From NCBI GenBank assembly GCA_903882935.1, contig CAIRZB010000001.1:62001-126000 (forward strand): 64,000 bases of DNA, in the 5' to 3' direction. Source of the DNA: an uncultured Parafilimonas sp. (lineage in GTDB: Bacteria > Bacteroidota > Bacteroidia > Chitinophagales > Chitinophagaceae). The notes beneath the pieces are model-generated. The model made no database searches. It saw only the letters and a list, made by a program, of their open reading frames with translations, and was not told where the DNA came from. The position numbers and the translations under genes were made by a program. Shown here piece after piece: positions 17,185 to 25,922 of this stretch; within the stretch, counting starts at the first letter, position 1, and each line of letters begins with the position of its first letter.

Positions 17185-17427
17185 CCACTTGTTGTATTGC
17201 TGCTGGTTATTTATAAACTTAATGTAATTAAAAACCTGGTCCCGTGGTTTGCTGATAGTTACCGATTTTTGGACACTATATGTTTTTTTGGTAAATAATG
17301 CAGCTATTAAAACTACAGCTACGATACCCGCTATTATGTAGAGGATTATTAGAAGGATGCCCTTACAAGTTTGGTGTATGTATTTAAGGTAAAAATTTTC
17401 GGCAAAAAAATAAAACTGGTTGAAAAC
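17185..17427 (-). other. In-frame 5' extension of the SRPBCC gene without a usable start codon
   Basis: Translated in the frame of the downstream gene, this stretch gives a transmembrane helix (ILLIILYIIAGIVAVVLIAA), a short basic turn (FTKKTYSV) and the first strand and helix of the SRPBCC fold (SVTISKPRDQVFNYIKFI). It ends at a TAG (17428-17430) that lies three codons after an in-frame ATG at 17437-17439. No standard start codon occurs between that TAG and 17184. Confidence 0.7.
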
Positions 17428-17629
17428 CTAAGATCTCATAAAAATACATTTGTACCAAAGCGATTTTTGGATGGGTTGCACTATAGCGTGGGAAGTTTCG
17501 CCTTTATCAAATTAACTGCTATAAAACGGATGAATATAGTATAATGGGTTAAAATGACATTTTGATGAATCGCGATATTTGATGGGTATAATGCGGTTTT
17601 TTGTTGACTAAAAAATATTATTGAAAGAA

Positions 17630-18757
17630 ATGTTATCAATAGTAATAGAGAAGGAAGACCAACTTAATGCCTTGCTGCCAAAAGAAAGGCTAACCGGGTT
17701 ACCCTCCCATGCATTATTGGCAGCAGCCTCCGTTTGGTCGCACGGCGTATGGGAGGCTGCTTTGGCCCAAGGGCCTTTTGTTTTAACGGGAGAGACGCAG
17801 AAGAAAGGTTTTGGGCTTGCAGCACGCCCTGTGTTTATTTGTGGTGTGCACCGCAGCGGCACCACCTTAGTAAGAGATTTGTTGGATGGGCATGAGGCTA
17901 TGGTGGTACTGCCTTCTGAAGGAACGTATTTTACCAACCTGGAAGGTAAATTGCTTTCATTGCCGCCAGGCGAAAGGGCTGGTTTTTTATGCCAGGAATG
18001 GCTTTGCCGGCTGGCAAACCCCATTAACCAGCCGCCGTATTGGCTTTTGGGGCGTAGCACGGCAAGCCTAAGCCCATATGTTGATTTTGCGTGGTATTTT
18101 TTGGCGTGGTGGGCAGCATTAAAAAAAGACACCAACACGCAGTGGCCGCATATGACGGTGGTAATGGCTTACGCAAGCTGTACAGGCAACCTTTTTGCCG
18201 GTATGTGGGTTGACAAAACGCCTTGTAACGAACGTTTTCTCGGTAGGATATGGCGGGAGATGCCGAATGCCAGAATAATACATGTGGTTAGAGAACCTAC
18301 GGCTACTTTGGCATCCCGAAAAAGTATGGAGCCTGGCCTTAATAAGCGCCGGGTACTTCGGGAACTTAAAAAATCTTTTCAAGTGGCCGTTGATTACTGC
18401 TTAAGAAATGACCCTCAGTTTTTGTTGGTGCGATATGAAGAGCTTTGTGAAAACCCAAATAAAGTGGTAGGCGATATCGCCTCATTTTTACACATTGGGG
18501 TATTGCCTGTGTTAACTATTCCTACCGTTGCGTCAATGCCCGCTTATGCAAATTCTTCTTTCAGCCACAAGGCTGCCGCTGGAAGAATTCTTAAGCAAGC
18601 CGAACACCTACAAAGCAACGCATTGCCTACGCTTGAGCAGCAGTTGTTGGCTGCTTACCTCGGCAAACTTTCCGCCAGGCTCGGCTATAAACTGCCAAAT
18701 ATTGGTTTTATGCAAAAGTTTTTTTTACTAATCAAATACAGGCTTTTGTGGCGGTAA
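17630..18757 (+). CDS. Sulfotransferase family protein
   Basis: 375 residues from the ATG at 17630; a TTG three codons earlier is possible. It has the PAPS-binding signature of sulfotransferases: the 5'-phosphosulfate loop FICGVHRSGTTLVRDLLDGH near residue 70, and the 3'-phosphate region RIIHVVREPTATLASR with the conserved Arg and Ser. The later FLLVRYEELCENPNKVV and IASFLHI segments also fit Sulfotransfer_3 proteins. These enzymes move sulfate from PAPS to carbohydrates, lipids or tyrosine; the acceptor is unknown. No PAPS-synthesis or polysaccharide gene is adjacent. There is no signal peptide, so it acts in the cytoplasm. A strong terminator follows 23 bases after the stop. Confidence 0.88.
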   Translation: MLSIVIEKEDQLNALLPKERLTGLPSHALLAAASVWSHGVWEAALAQGPFVLTGETQKKGFGLAARPVFICGVHRSGTTLVRDLLDGHEAMVVLPSEGTYFTNLEGKLLSLPPGERAGFLCQEWLCRLANPINQPPYWLLGRSTASLSPYVDFAWYFLAWWAALKKDTNTQWPHMTVVMAYASCTGNLFAGMWVDKTPCNERFLGRIWREMPNARIIHVVREPTATLASRKSMEPGLNKRRVLRELKKSFQVAVDYCLRNDPQFLLVRYEELCENPNKVVGDIASFLHIGVLPVLTIPTVASMPAYANSSFSHKAAAGRILKQAEHLQSNALPTLEQQLLAAYLGKLSARLGYKLPNIGFMQKFFLLIKYRLLWR

Positions 18758-18780
18758 TGGCTTTGCTTGCAGTTAAATAA

Positions 18781-18820
18781 AAAAGCAATGCCGCGGTTTA
18801 AAACCAGCGGCATTGCTTTT
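18781..18820. terminator. Bidirectional rho-independent terminator
   Basis: A 14-base perfect stem AAAAGCAATGCCGC / GCGGCATTGCTTTT with flanking A and T runs lies between the sulfotransferase gene and the convergent DUF1080 gene, serving both. Confidence 0.92.
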
Positions 18821-18842
18821 ATGGCACAAACAAAACAACGGT

Positions 18843-19790
18843 TTATTTTGCTGGTGTAATAACAATATTGCGGTATTCAATGGGGCCGTGATCGCCCTGT
18901 AAGAAAATAGGCCCTGGTTCGCCTTCTTTGCTGCTTAGTGCACCGCCGGTTATACCCGGTATGTTTTGCTTAATAATAATTTCATGGCCGTTTAGTGCAA
19001 CGGTAACCATTCTGCCAACTAAGGTAATGTCGTAGGTTTGCCACTCGCCCGCTGGTTTTGCATACTCTAAGGTGTTGGGTACTAAAAAGCCGTATACGCC
19101 GCCCAGCAGGTGGCTGTCGGGTTCCATACCCTTGCTGTCTTCCACCTGTACCTCGTAACGGCCGCGCAAGTAAACACCACTGTTGCTGCCTTTGGGATAC
19201 TTAAACTCAATATGCAGTTTAAAATCGTTAAAAGTTTGGTCTGTAACCAGGTTTGAGCCTGATTTTGGGCTACGCAAAATGCCATCAACTGCCAACCATT
19301 GGTTCACTGGCCCAGCTGCATGCCAGCCGTTTAAATTGGTACCCGTAAATAATTTAACAGGCTTTCCCCAAACAGGTTCGCTCTGCCTTTTAAGTAGGGG
19401 GGCACGTACACCAGTCCAGTTGTATGTTTTGCCATTGGGGCTAAGCATAGTGCCTGCAATGCTGTCGTGTGTTACCACAGTGCCATTTATAACCACATCG
19501 TTACCCTTGTCCCATTGTGGGGGTATGGTAAAATCAAAGCTGTTGCCGTTGTGGTTAACTTTCGCAACGGGGCGTGCACTGCCGCCTGAGGCTACAAACC
19601 TGCCTACCAATGCTTGGTTGCCCGACATTTCAACCTCCAGCCATGACGGGTATTCTTTATCGTTTACTGCGACTGTCAAATCCCAACGCCCCTCAATAGC
19701 CTGGGAGGTGTCGTGTTGCGCGTTTGCACTAAATGCCGTGCCCAATAAAACGAATAATGAACAGCAAGCACCGCTTATTAAATTCTTCAT
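18843..19790 (-). CDS. Secreted DUF1080 (3-keto-disaccharide hydrolase-like) protein
   Basis: 315 residues with a signal peptide ending at SANAQ (about residue 25). The N-terminal part (about 30-135) is a beta-rich domain, and the C-terminal part (about 145-315) is the concanavalin-like DUF1080 fold: VKLFTGTNLNGWHAAG, then WLAVDGILRSP, DFKLHIEFKYPKGSNSGVYL and the ending GPIEYRNIVITP. DUF1080 proteins are carbohydrate-binding or hydrolysing; several act on 3-keto-glycosides. It probably acts in the periplasm on sugars. A Gfo/Idh/MocA oxidoreductase, a frequent functional partner, is found much further away at 56-57.5 kb, not linked. Confidence 0.9.
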   Translation of the reverse strand: MKNLISGACCSLFVLLGTAFSANAQHDTSQAIEGRWDLTVAVNDKEYPSWLEVEMSGNQALVGRFVASGGSARPVAKVNHNGNSFDFTIPPQWDKGNDVVINGTVVTHDSIAGTMLSPNGKTYNWTGVRAPLLKRQSEPVWGKPVKLFTGTNLNGWHAAGPVNQWLAVDGILRSPKSGSNLVTDQTFNDFKLHIEFKYPKGSNSGVYLRGRYEVQVEDSKGMEPDSHLLGGVYGFLVPNTLEYAKPAGEWQTYDITLVGRMVTVALNGHEIIIKQNIPGITGGALSSKEGEPGPIFLQGDHGPIEYRNIVITPAK

Positions 19791-19986
19791 ATAAACTGAT
19801 TTTAATTGATTTGGGGCGATGAAGCTACTTAGAAAATAAATACGGCGGAAAGGATTTTTTAAGCCGTACCTAGCGCGGTGGAACGTTTTAGCGCCTGACA
19901 GAACATTTTATTACTGCTGCGCAATTTATTACGGGCAAGGCATGTGTTGCCTATAAAATTTTTTAGGCATGGGCTAAGGAAAATAA

Positions 19987-20592
19987 TCAAACAACAGGCA
20001 CATTATCTTTCCACCGCCATAAATGTAAACATGCGTAGGTGCGGTATGGACTCCATTTTGCTGAAATTTTTACCAGCCTTTCTTTAAGCTTTTTCTTATC
20101 CTTTGTTCTTATGCCGTACAGCTTAACGACGGCGTTTTGCAAACCAAGGTCGTCAACCGCAAAAATATCTTGCCTGCCGAGGGTAAACATCAACAGCATC
20201 TCCACCGTCCATTGCCCAACCCCTTTTATTTTTGTAAGTAGTGTTATAACCTCCGCATCACTTAATGCTAATAGCTTGGTGTCGGTTATGGCGTTTTCCA
20301 TGCAATAGCGGGCCACATTGTGCACATAGCCTACTTTGGCGTTCGAGAGGCCGATGGCCCGCAATGTTTCTGGTGGCGTTGCCAGTACCTGTTCGGGGGT
20401 GGGTTCCTCTTTATCGTATATTTCCAAAAATCTGCGGTAAATAATGTCGGCAACCTTAGTGTTTAACTGTTGCGACATAATGCTGGCCATTAAATGCAGC
20501 GGTATGTTTTTATGCAGCTTAAGTTCATGGTAGGGGATGGTAATAGCCGGTGCAAGCTTTTTGTCTTTTTGCAGGTGTGTAACATATTCCAT
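19987..20592 (-). CDS. DNA-3-methyladenine glycosylase II-like, HhH-GPD superfamily
   Basis: 201 residues. The helix-hairpin-helix with the GPD-type catalytic Asp is intact: LTKIKGVGQWTVEMLLMF followed by IFAVDDLGLQNAV. The N-terminal IMSQQLNTKVADIIYRRF helix also matches AlkA-type glycosylases. These enzymes remove alkylated purines in base excision repair. The short length and lack of the AlkA N-terminal domain fit the compact bacterial type. The gene is preceded by 146 bases and ends about 200 bases from the DUF1080 gene; a repair partner (AlkD-like) exists elsewhere at 40.5 kb. Confidence 0.92.
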   Translation of the reverse strand: MEYVTHLQKDKKLAPAITIPYHELKLHKNIPLHLMASIMSQQLNTKVADIIYRRFLEIYDKEEPTPEQVLATPPETLRAIGLSNAKVGYVHNVARYCMENAITDTKLLALSDAEVITLLTKIKGVGQWTVEMLLMFTLGRQDIFAVDDLGLQNAVVKLYGIRTKDKKKLKERLVKISAKWSPYRTYACLHLWRWKDNVPVV

Positions 20593-20738
20593 AACACAAG
20601 TTTACCAATAAAGTAGTTGATTTTTATCGCTGGATCGCAATCTGTTTTTATGATTTTCAGCACCCAAATGGCGGTCAAGCCCACCTTGCAACCATTTTCT
20701 TTATGCCGAATATTTAAAGGTCCTAATATAGGGAACTA

Positions 20739-21125
20739 TTAATTCAATTTTGCCGGCGCAATCATTTCAAAAGGCGGTATTTTGACCGAGAAAGATATTT
20801 TATCATTTTGGTTTTCCATAAGGTATGTGCCATGCATGCGGCCCATTTCGGTACGAAGGTTGCAGCCGCTTACATATTGAAACTGCTTGCCTGGTTGTAA
20901 TACAGGTTGTGCACCTACTACGCCTTCGCCTTCAACCTCCCGGCTTTGGCCGTTGCTGTCAAATATAAACCAGTGGCGCCGTAGCAGTTTTACAGTAAAA
21001 TTATTGTGGTTCTCCAAGGTTATACGGTAGGCAAACATAAACTCACTGTTAGCAGGGTTGCTGTAATCAGGTTGGTAAAAGGTTTCCACACTAATTTCTA
21101 CACCTTCTGAAATTTTCGATACCAT
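20739..21125 (-). CDS. apaG: ApaG family protein
   Basis: 128 residues, the usual length of ApaG. The immunoglobulin-like fold is seen in EFMFAYRITLENHNNFTVKL, then LLRRHWFIFDSNGQ, VEGEGVVGAQPVLQPG, FQYVSGCNLRTEMGRMHGTY and the C-terminal VKIPPFEMIAP, which are the conserved family blocks. ApaG was linked to Co/Mg efflux and Ap4A metabolism in enterobacteria; its molecular activity is not settled. It stands alone here, between the glycosylase and rnc, both on the same strand but with gaps of about 146 and 200 bases. Confidence 0.95.
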   Translation of the reverse strand: MVSKISEGVEISVETFYQPDYSNPANSEFMFAYRITLENHNNFTVKLLRRHWFIFDSNGQSREVEGEGVVGAQPVLQPGKQFQYVSGCNLRTEMGRMHGTYLMENQNDKISFSVKIPPFEMIAPAKLN

Positions 21126-21328
21126 TTTGTTGTAATTGTTTGCGCACTAAAGTTAGTGATTACTTATAACATGTTATTGGGGCCGATGTTTGGCGGCTAC
21201 AAATTTTTTGCTTTTTCAAGAAAATGGCCTTTTTTCGGGCGGTACATGCAGGCGGGGAAAGGGTTAAAAAATGCATGAAAAAAACAACAATGTTTTGGTA
21301 TTGCTTGGGTGTGTTGCTTTTTGGTGGG

Positions 21329-22036
21329 CTACAGTTTAAGTTTTTCAATCGCTAGCTGTGCTGCAACCTGGCTGGCATCTTTTTTATTAAAGCCGGTGCC
21401 TTTTGCCAATACTTCTCCATTTAAAACAGCGGCAATGGTAAAAATACGCCTACCGTTTTCAAGTTTTTCGTCGGTAGTCTCAAATTCCAAAAGTTTACCG
21501 TTTTTGCTTGCCCAGCCAATAAGCCTGTTTTTTAGGTTTATGTCTATTTGCTCCAAATCGTCAACATAAAGGTGGGGGATAACTATTTTTTGTAAAACCC
21601 ATTTATGGGTAACCTTGTAGCCTTTGTCTAGGTAAATGGCACCAACAATTGCCTCGAGGGTATTGCCAAAAATTTGGCTGCTTTTTAGGGCATTGTCAAA
21701 CTTATTGTACATGGTAAGCTTCTTCAGCCCCATTTTTAGGGCAACTTCATTTAGCTGTTGCCTGTTTACCATCTTGCTGCGCATTTCGGTCAGAAAACCT
21801 TCGCCCCTATAGGGGTATCTTTTAAAAAGATAATCAGCAATAATGGCACTTAGTATGGCGTCGCCTAAGTATTCTAAACGTTCATTGTTTTCATCTGCGC
21901 CTTCTTTTACTGAGCGGTGGCTTAGTGCGGTACGGTAAATAACTGACTTGCCGGGCTTAATACCCAGTACATTACGCACTTGTTGTTCAAAGCCGTTTTT
22001 TGCCGATTTCTTAAAAAGCTTATTGATTAATTTCAC
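21329..22036 (-). CDS. rnc: Ribonuclease III
   Basis: 235 residues with a GTG start at 22036. The RNase III catalytic signature NERLEYLGDAILSAIIADYL lies near residues 56-75, followed by the second metal-binding region FGNTLEAIVGAIYLDKGYK. The C-terminal double-stranded-RNA binding domain spans about 165-235 (NRLIGWASKNGKLLEFET ... GTGFNKKDASQVAAQLAIEKL). It cuts structured precursors of rRNA and mRNA. It is the last gene of acpP-fabF-rnc; the start lies nine bases after the fabF stop, so it is co-transcribed. Confidence 0.97.
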   Translation of the reverse strand: MKLINKLFKKSAKNGFEQQVRNVLGIKPGKSVIYRTALSHRSVKEGADENNERLEYLGDAILSAIIADYLFKRYPYRGEGFLTEMRSKMVNRQQLNEVALKMGLKKLTMYNKFDNALKSSQIFGNTLEAIVGAIYLDKGYKVTHKWVLQKIVIPHLYVDDLEQIDINLKNRLIGWASKNGKLLEFETTDEKLENGRRIFTIAAVLNGEVLAKGTGFNKKDASQVAAQLAIEKLKL

Positions 22037-22045
22037 AAATGAGTC

Positions 22046-23299
22046 TCAAGCTACGTACTTTTTAACAATAACACAAGCATTGTGCCCGCCAAAGCCAAAA
22101 GTATTGCTTAACGCGGCCCTTACGGTACGTTGTTGTGGCTTGTTAAAAGTAAAATTTAATTTCGGGTCCAAGTCCGGGTCATCGGTAAAATGGTTGATGG
22201 TGGGTGGCACCATGTCATGCATCACGCTTTTAATACAGGCAATGGCCTCAATAACACCCGCGGCGCCTAAGCAATGCCCAGTCATTGATTTGGTACTGCT
22301 TATATTCATTTCATAAGCGTGTTCACCAAAAACCCGCAGAATTGCTTTTACCTCGGCACCGTCACCCAAAGGGGTAGAGGTTCCGTGGGTATTTACATAA
22401 TCTATTTCTTCGGGTTGCATTTCCGCATCAGCAAGCGCAGCTAACATCACATTTTTGGCACCCAGTCCGTCAGGGTGGGGGGCCGTAATATGGTATGCAT
22501 CTGCGGTTGCGCCGCCACCTGCAATTTCACAGTATATTTTTGCGCCTCTTTCCAAGGCGTGTTCAAGTGTTTCTAACACCAAAACGCCTGCGGCTTCGCC
22601 CATTACAAAGCCATCTCGGTCTTTGTCGTAGGGCCTGCTGGCTGTTTTGGGGTCGTTGTTGCGCTCGCTCATGGCCTTCATCGCATTAAAACCGCCAACG
22701 CCCGCTTCGCTTATCACAGCCTCGCTGCCGCCGGTTAAAATAATGTCAGCCTTGCCTAGGCGCAGCAAATTAAACGCTTCAATAATAGCATTGGTGCTTG
22801 TTGCGCAAGCACTTACCACAGCAAAATTTGGTCCCCGTAGGTTGTGCCGCATAGATATTTGTCCTGCGGCAATATCCAATATCATTTTGGGTATGAAAAA
22901 GGGATTGAACCGAGGTGTTCCGTCTCCCTTGGCAAATTCAACCACTTCGTGCTGAAATGTTATAAGCCCCCCAATACCGCTGCCAAACACAACACCAATC
23001 CTATCAGGGTTAATGTTGTCTTTGTTTAAACCGGCATCGGCCATCGCCTGGTCGCTAACAACCAATGCAAACTGGGTAAAACGGTCAATTTTACGTGCTT
23101 CTTTTTTATCAAGAAAGTTGGTAGGCTCAAAGCCCTTTACCTCGCAGGCAAACCTTGTTTTAAACTTCTCTGCATTAAACTGGGTAATAAAATCGGCTCC
23201 GGAAACACCGTTTAGCAGGCCTTCCCAGTATTCATCTAAATTATTACCAATAGGTGTAATTGTGCCAATGCCCGTAACAACAACTCTTTTTAATTGCAT
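22046..23299 (-). CDS. fabF: Beta-ketoacyl-ACP synthase II
   Basis: 417 residues with the complete KAS II fold. The catalytic Cys lies in VVSACATSTNAI, the two His residues in NTHGTSTPLGD and KSMTGHCLGAAG, and the conserved Lys in the latter. The ending ALSNTFGFGGHNACVIVKKY is typical of FabF. It condenses malonyl-ACP with acyl-ACP during fatty acid elongation in the cytoplasm. It sits between acpP and rnc, the standard Bacteroidota order. A terminator-like hairpin in the acpP-fabF gap probably lowers its expression relative to acpP. Confidence 0.98.
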   Translation of the reverse strand: MQLKRVVVTGIGTITPIGNNLDEYWEGLLNGVSGADFITQFNAEKFKTRFACEVKGFEPTNFLDKKEARKIDRFTQFALVVSDQAMADAGLNKDNINPDRIGVVFGSGIGGLITFQHEVVEFAKGDGTPRFNPFFIPKMILDIAAGQISMRHNLRGPNFAVVSACATSTNAIIEAFNLLRLGKADIILTGGSEAVISEAGVGGFNAMKAMSERNNDPKTASRPYDKDRDGFVMGEAAGVLVLETLEHALERGAKIYCEIAGGGATADAYHITAPHPDGLGAKNVMLAALADAEMQPEEIDYVNTHGTSTPLGDGAEVKAILRVFGEHAYEMNISSTKSMTGHCLGAAGVIEAIACIKSVMHDMVPPTINHFTDDPDLDPKLNFTFNKPQQRTVRAALSNTFGFGGHNACVIVKKYVA

Positions 23300-23336
23300 A
23301 GATAGTTATATGGTAAGCCTGAGGTTAAATTGATAA

Positions 23337-23365
23337 AATCCGCCCAGCAAGAAGCGGGGCGGATT
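23337..23365 (-). terminator. Attenuating hairpin between acpP and fabF
   Basis: A perfect nine-base stem AATCCGCCC / GGGCGGATT with an 11-base loop, followed on the minus strand by TTATC. It lies in the 90-base gap between acpP and fabF. It could partly terminate transcripts or stabilise the acpP mRNA end, giving more ACP than FabF. Confidence 0.65.
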
Positions 23366-23389
23366 AAGCATATCGTAATACTAGCCTTG

Positions 23390-23626
23390 TTACTTAGCGT
23401 GCTCTTCCAGGTAAGTGGTAGCCTGGCCAACGGTAGTTATTGTTTCAGCCTGCTCATCAGGGATAGAAATGTTGAACTCTTTTTCAAATTCCATGATTAG
23501 CTCAACAGTATCTAATGAGTCTGCGCCCAAATCGTTCGTAAAAGAAGCCTCATTGGTTACTTCTGCTTCGTCCACGCCTAATTTGTCAACAATGATCTTT
23601 TTTACTCTTGTTGCGATGTCTGACAT
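23390..23626 (-). CDS. acpP: Acyl carrier protein
   Basis: 78 residues, the usual ACP size. The phosphopantetheine attachment Ser is in [17 protein letters not shown], and the N-terminal [16 protein letters not shown] helix and C-terminal [12 protein letters not shown] fit the four-helix ACP fold. It carries acyl chains for fatty acid synthesis. It is the first gene of acpP-fabF-rnc, with an exact -7 box 25 bases upstream. Confidence 0.98.
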   Translation of the reverse strand: MSDIATRVKKIIVDKLGVDEAEVTNEASFTNDLGADSLDTVELIMEFEKEFNISIPDEQAETITTVGQATTYLEEHAK

Positions 23627-23650
23627 TGTTTTATGTTTTTGTTACAGGCG

Positions 23651-23658
23651 CAAAAATA
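23651..23658 (-). promoter_or_regulatory. Bacteroidota -7 box TATTTTTG for acpP-fabF-rnc
   Basis: An exact TAnnTTTG match on the minus strand, with 24 bases between the box and the acpP ATG. The spacing is typical for a short leader. Confidence 0.65.
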
Positions 23659-23796
23659 TATATTTTGGGCAATAACCAATATTTTCTTAATTTTTTGTTT
23701 CGGTAAAACACAATAAACCTGCTAAAACGCCTGCTTTTTGAATATTTGGGTGTTTATTTTAAGAAATCATTCCTAATTTGCCCTTCAATTTAACAA

Positions 23797-24225
23797 ATGG
23801 CACTACGGGTAATTGATTTTGGATCGAAAGAATACCAGCAAATGGTTGATTTGCGTAACCAAATTTTACGCAAACCACTTGGGCTTAGCTTTAATGAAGA
23901 AGACCTTGCGAGGGAAAAAGATGATATTTTGATAGGTTGTTTTGATGATGCGGTGCTGGAAGGATGCTGCCTTCTTACTAAAACCGCCCCCAAAGAGGTA
24001 CGTTTGCGGCAAATGGCTGTGCGATCGGGGCTTCAAGGCAAAGGCATAGGCCGTGCTTTAATGCAGTTTGCCGAAAATGTGGCCTACGACTTTGGGTACC
24101 GAAAAATTAGCATGCATGCCCGTAAAACTGCAGTGGGTTTTTATGAGAAACTGGGCTATACAGCCACCGGAGATGAGTTTTTGGAAGTAAGCATTCCCCA
24201 CTTTTTAATGGAAAAGGAGCTATAA
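23797..24225 (+). CDS. GNAT family N-acetyltransferase
   Basis: 142 residues making one GNAT domain. The acetyl-CoA binding motif A is VRLRQMAVRSGLQGKGIGRA (Q/RxxGxG/A pattern) at about residues 67-86, followed by the helix LMQFAENVAYDFGY and the strand-helix KISMHARKTAVGFYEKLGY typical of the ElaA/PhnO-like branch. It transfers an acetyl group to an amine; the substrate is unknown. It is divergent from acpP and stands alone. Confidence 0.9.
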   Translation: MALRVIDFGSKEYQQMVDLRNQILRKPLGLSFNEEDLAREKDDILIGCFDDAVLEGCCLLTKTAPKEVRLRQMAVRSGLQGKGIGRALMQFAENVAYDFGYRKISMHARKTAVGFYEKLGYTATGDEFLEVSIPHFLMEKEL

Positions 24226-24557
24226 CAACTAAACACATGGCTTCCGAAACTTTCAAAACCCCGCATAGTAGCCTTCGCAAAGTGTAAACAAGCAACTGTT
24301 TTAACTTATTTGGGCGGCAATGATTTTAGATAGCTGGGTTGCACTTAATAAAAAATGCCCTACTGCGGTAAAATCTGCCTACTCGAACTTTGCAAGTAGG
24401 GTATTACTTTCAGAAATTTCCTTCTACCTGAATTTTCCATACTGGTGTTTTAATTGAGTTTAATAATACTCTTTAGAAAGTAAAGACCAAATAACTTCCC
24501 CCTAATTTTACGGCACCGATAGCATTTAAAAAGCAAGGAAACAGAAAACCAACCGAA
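24226..24557. other. Intergenic region with no recognised feature
   Basis: These 332 bases between the acetyltransferase gene and the haloperoxidase-like gene contain no convincing open frame. A seven-base inverted repeat (CCCTACT/AGTAGGG, about 35 bases apart) is too weak to interpret. Confidence 0.35.
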
Positions 24558-25793
24558 ATGAAATTGACTTACAAACATTATCTACGGTACATATTGACCT
24601 TTGCCCTGCTAGCAAGCATAACTGGGCGAGCCGCTGCAAACGTTATTACTGACTGGAATAAAATAACAGTGGCCGCTACCAAAATTGCTGGGTTTAACAG
24701 TAACCTTGGCAGCAGGATTGAGGCCATAGAAGCCATTGCTGTGTATGATGCGGTAAACGCAGTTAGGCATTTTGGTACGCCCTACCATTATGCAGCAAAG
24801 GCCAAAGGGCCAGCCTCAGCCGAGGCCGCCGCAGCACAGGCAGCTCATGATGTGCTGGTAAACTACTTCCCCGCGCAAAAATTATCTTTGGATTCGGCCC
24901 TGGAAAAGAGTCTTGGCTCTTTAACTGATGGTCCGGCTGGCTACGGGCCCGCCACCGGGTCAGCTGCTGCTGCTGATATTATTACACTGCGAACCAACGA
25001 TGGCTCCGCACCAAATGCTGGTTATCCCGGCCCTGCAAAGCCCGGTATTGGCCAATACCGCCCAACCCCTGCAGGTTTTGCACCCGGTATAAACCAACAA
25101 TGGGGTACTGTGAAACCTTTTACTATTACTGCCAACAATCAATTTAGGCCTGTTGCACCGCCTGCGCCCGGTACGCTTGAATTTAAAAAAGGGTTGGATG
25201 AAACATCGGCCCTTGGCTCGGCAAAAAGTACAATTCGTACAGCCGACCAAACCCATATTGCCCAGTTTTATAAACAAGATGCTGAGTTAACCGTTAATGA
25301 AGCAGCACGGGTGCTTGTAATACAGCACAATACCCCATTGGAAAAATCAGCTTTGATTTTTGTGTTGGTGGATATTGCCGAGGCAGATGCGCGAATTGCC
25401 ATTTGGGACGCAAAATACTATTACCTTTTTTGGAGGCCGGTTACAGCCTTAAATGCAGATGCCGATGGTGCCGTTACAAATAATTACACAACATGGGCGC
25501 CATTGCTGGCAACCCCGCCCCACCCATCTTACCCATGCGGCCATTGCGGTACCGTTAACGCGGGATTTGAAGTGTTAAAAACTTTTTTTGGCGATAAAAA
25601 CACCATTGAACTGCACACGTCAACTGCTGGGGAACCGGCACGCGTAATCAACAGCTTGACAGAAGGCGAGGAGGAAAATAGTTGGAGCCGAATTTATGGC
25701 GGCATACATTACCCGTTTGATAATGCAGCATCCCAAAAGCTGGGCAATGAAGTGGCAAAATTTGTGCTTGCGCATGGCCCGCGTATAAAATAA
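24558..25793 (+). CDS. Vanadium-dependent haloperoxidase-like secreted protein (PAP2 superfamily)
   Basis: 411 residues with a signal peptide ending near GRAAANV (about residue 28). The C-terminal half has the vanadate-binding motifs in order: KYYYLFWRP (KX6RP), PSYPCGHCG, and SRIYGGIHYPFDNA (SRX5HXXXD). The catalytic His of the second motif is kept, but the usual PSGH is PCGH: the vanadate-contacting Ser is replaced by Cys (residue 327). The N-terminal half is helical and Ala-rich. Relatives oxidise halides with peroxide or act as acid phosphatases; which applies is open. The gene is a single unit ending in a strong terminator. Confidence 0.88.
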   Translation: MKLTYKHYLRYILTFALLASITGRAAANVITDWNKITVAATKIAGFNSNLGSRIEAIEAIAVYDAVNAVRHFGTPYHYAAKAKGPASAEAAAAQAAHDVLVNYFPAQKLSLDSALEKSLGSLTDGPAGYGPATGSAAAADIITLRTNDGSAPNAGYPGPAKPGIGQYRPTPAGFAPGINQQWGTVKPFTITANNQFRPVAPPAPGTLEFKKGLDETSALGSAKSTIRTADQTHIAQFYKQDAELTVNEAARVLVIQHNTPLEKSALIFVLVDIAEADARIAIWDAKYYYLFWRPVTALNADADGAVTNNYTTWAPLLATPPHPSYPCGHCGTVNAGFEVLKTFFGDKNTIELHTSTAGEPARVINSLTEGEEENSWSRIYGGIHYPFDNAASQKLGNEVAKFVLAHGPRIK

Positions 25794-25851
25794 CTGCTAT
25801 ATGGTAGTAGGATGCCAAATGGTGACGGCTGGGTTTAAACAACGAAAATAG

Positions 25852-25893
25852 AAAAAGTGGGCTACTGAATTTGGTTCAATAGCCCACTTTTTT
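25852..25893. terminator. Bidirectional rho-independent terminator
   Basis: An 18-base stem AAAAAGTGGGCTACTGAA / TTCAATAGCCCACTTTTT (one wobble) with a five-base loop, flanked by A and T runs. It lies between two convergent genes. Confidence 0.93.
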
Positions 25894-25922
25894 AATTATT
25901 ATATGTCCCCATATGCTCAGGG

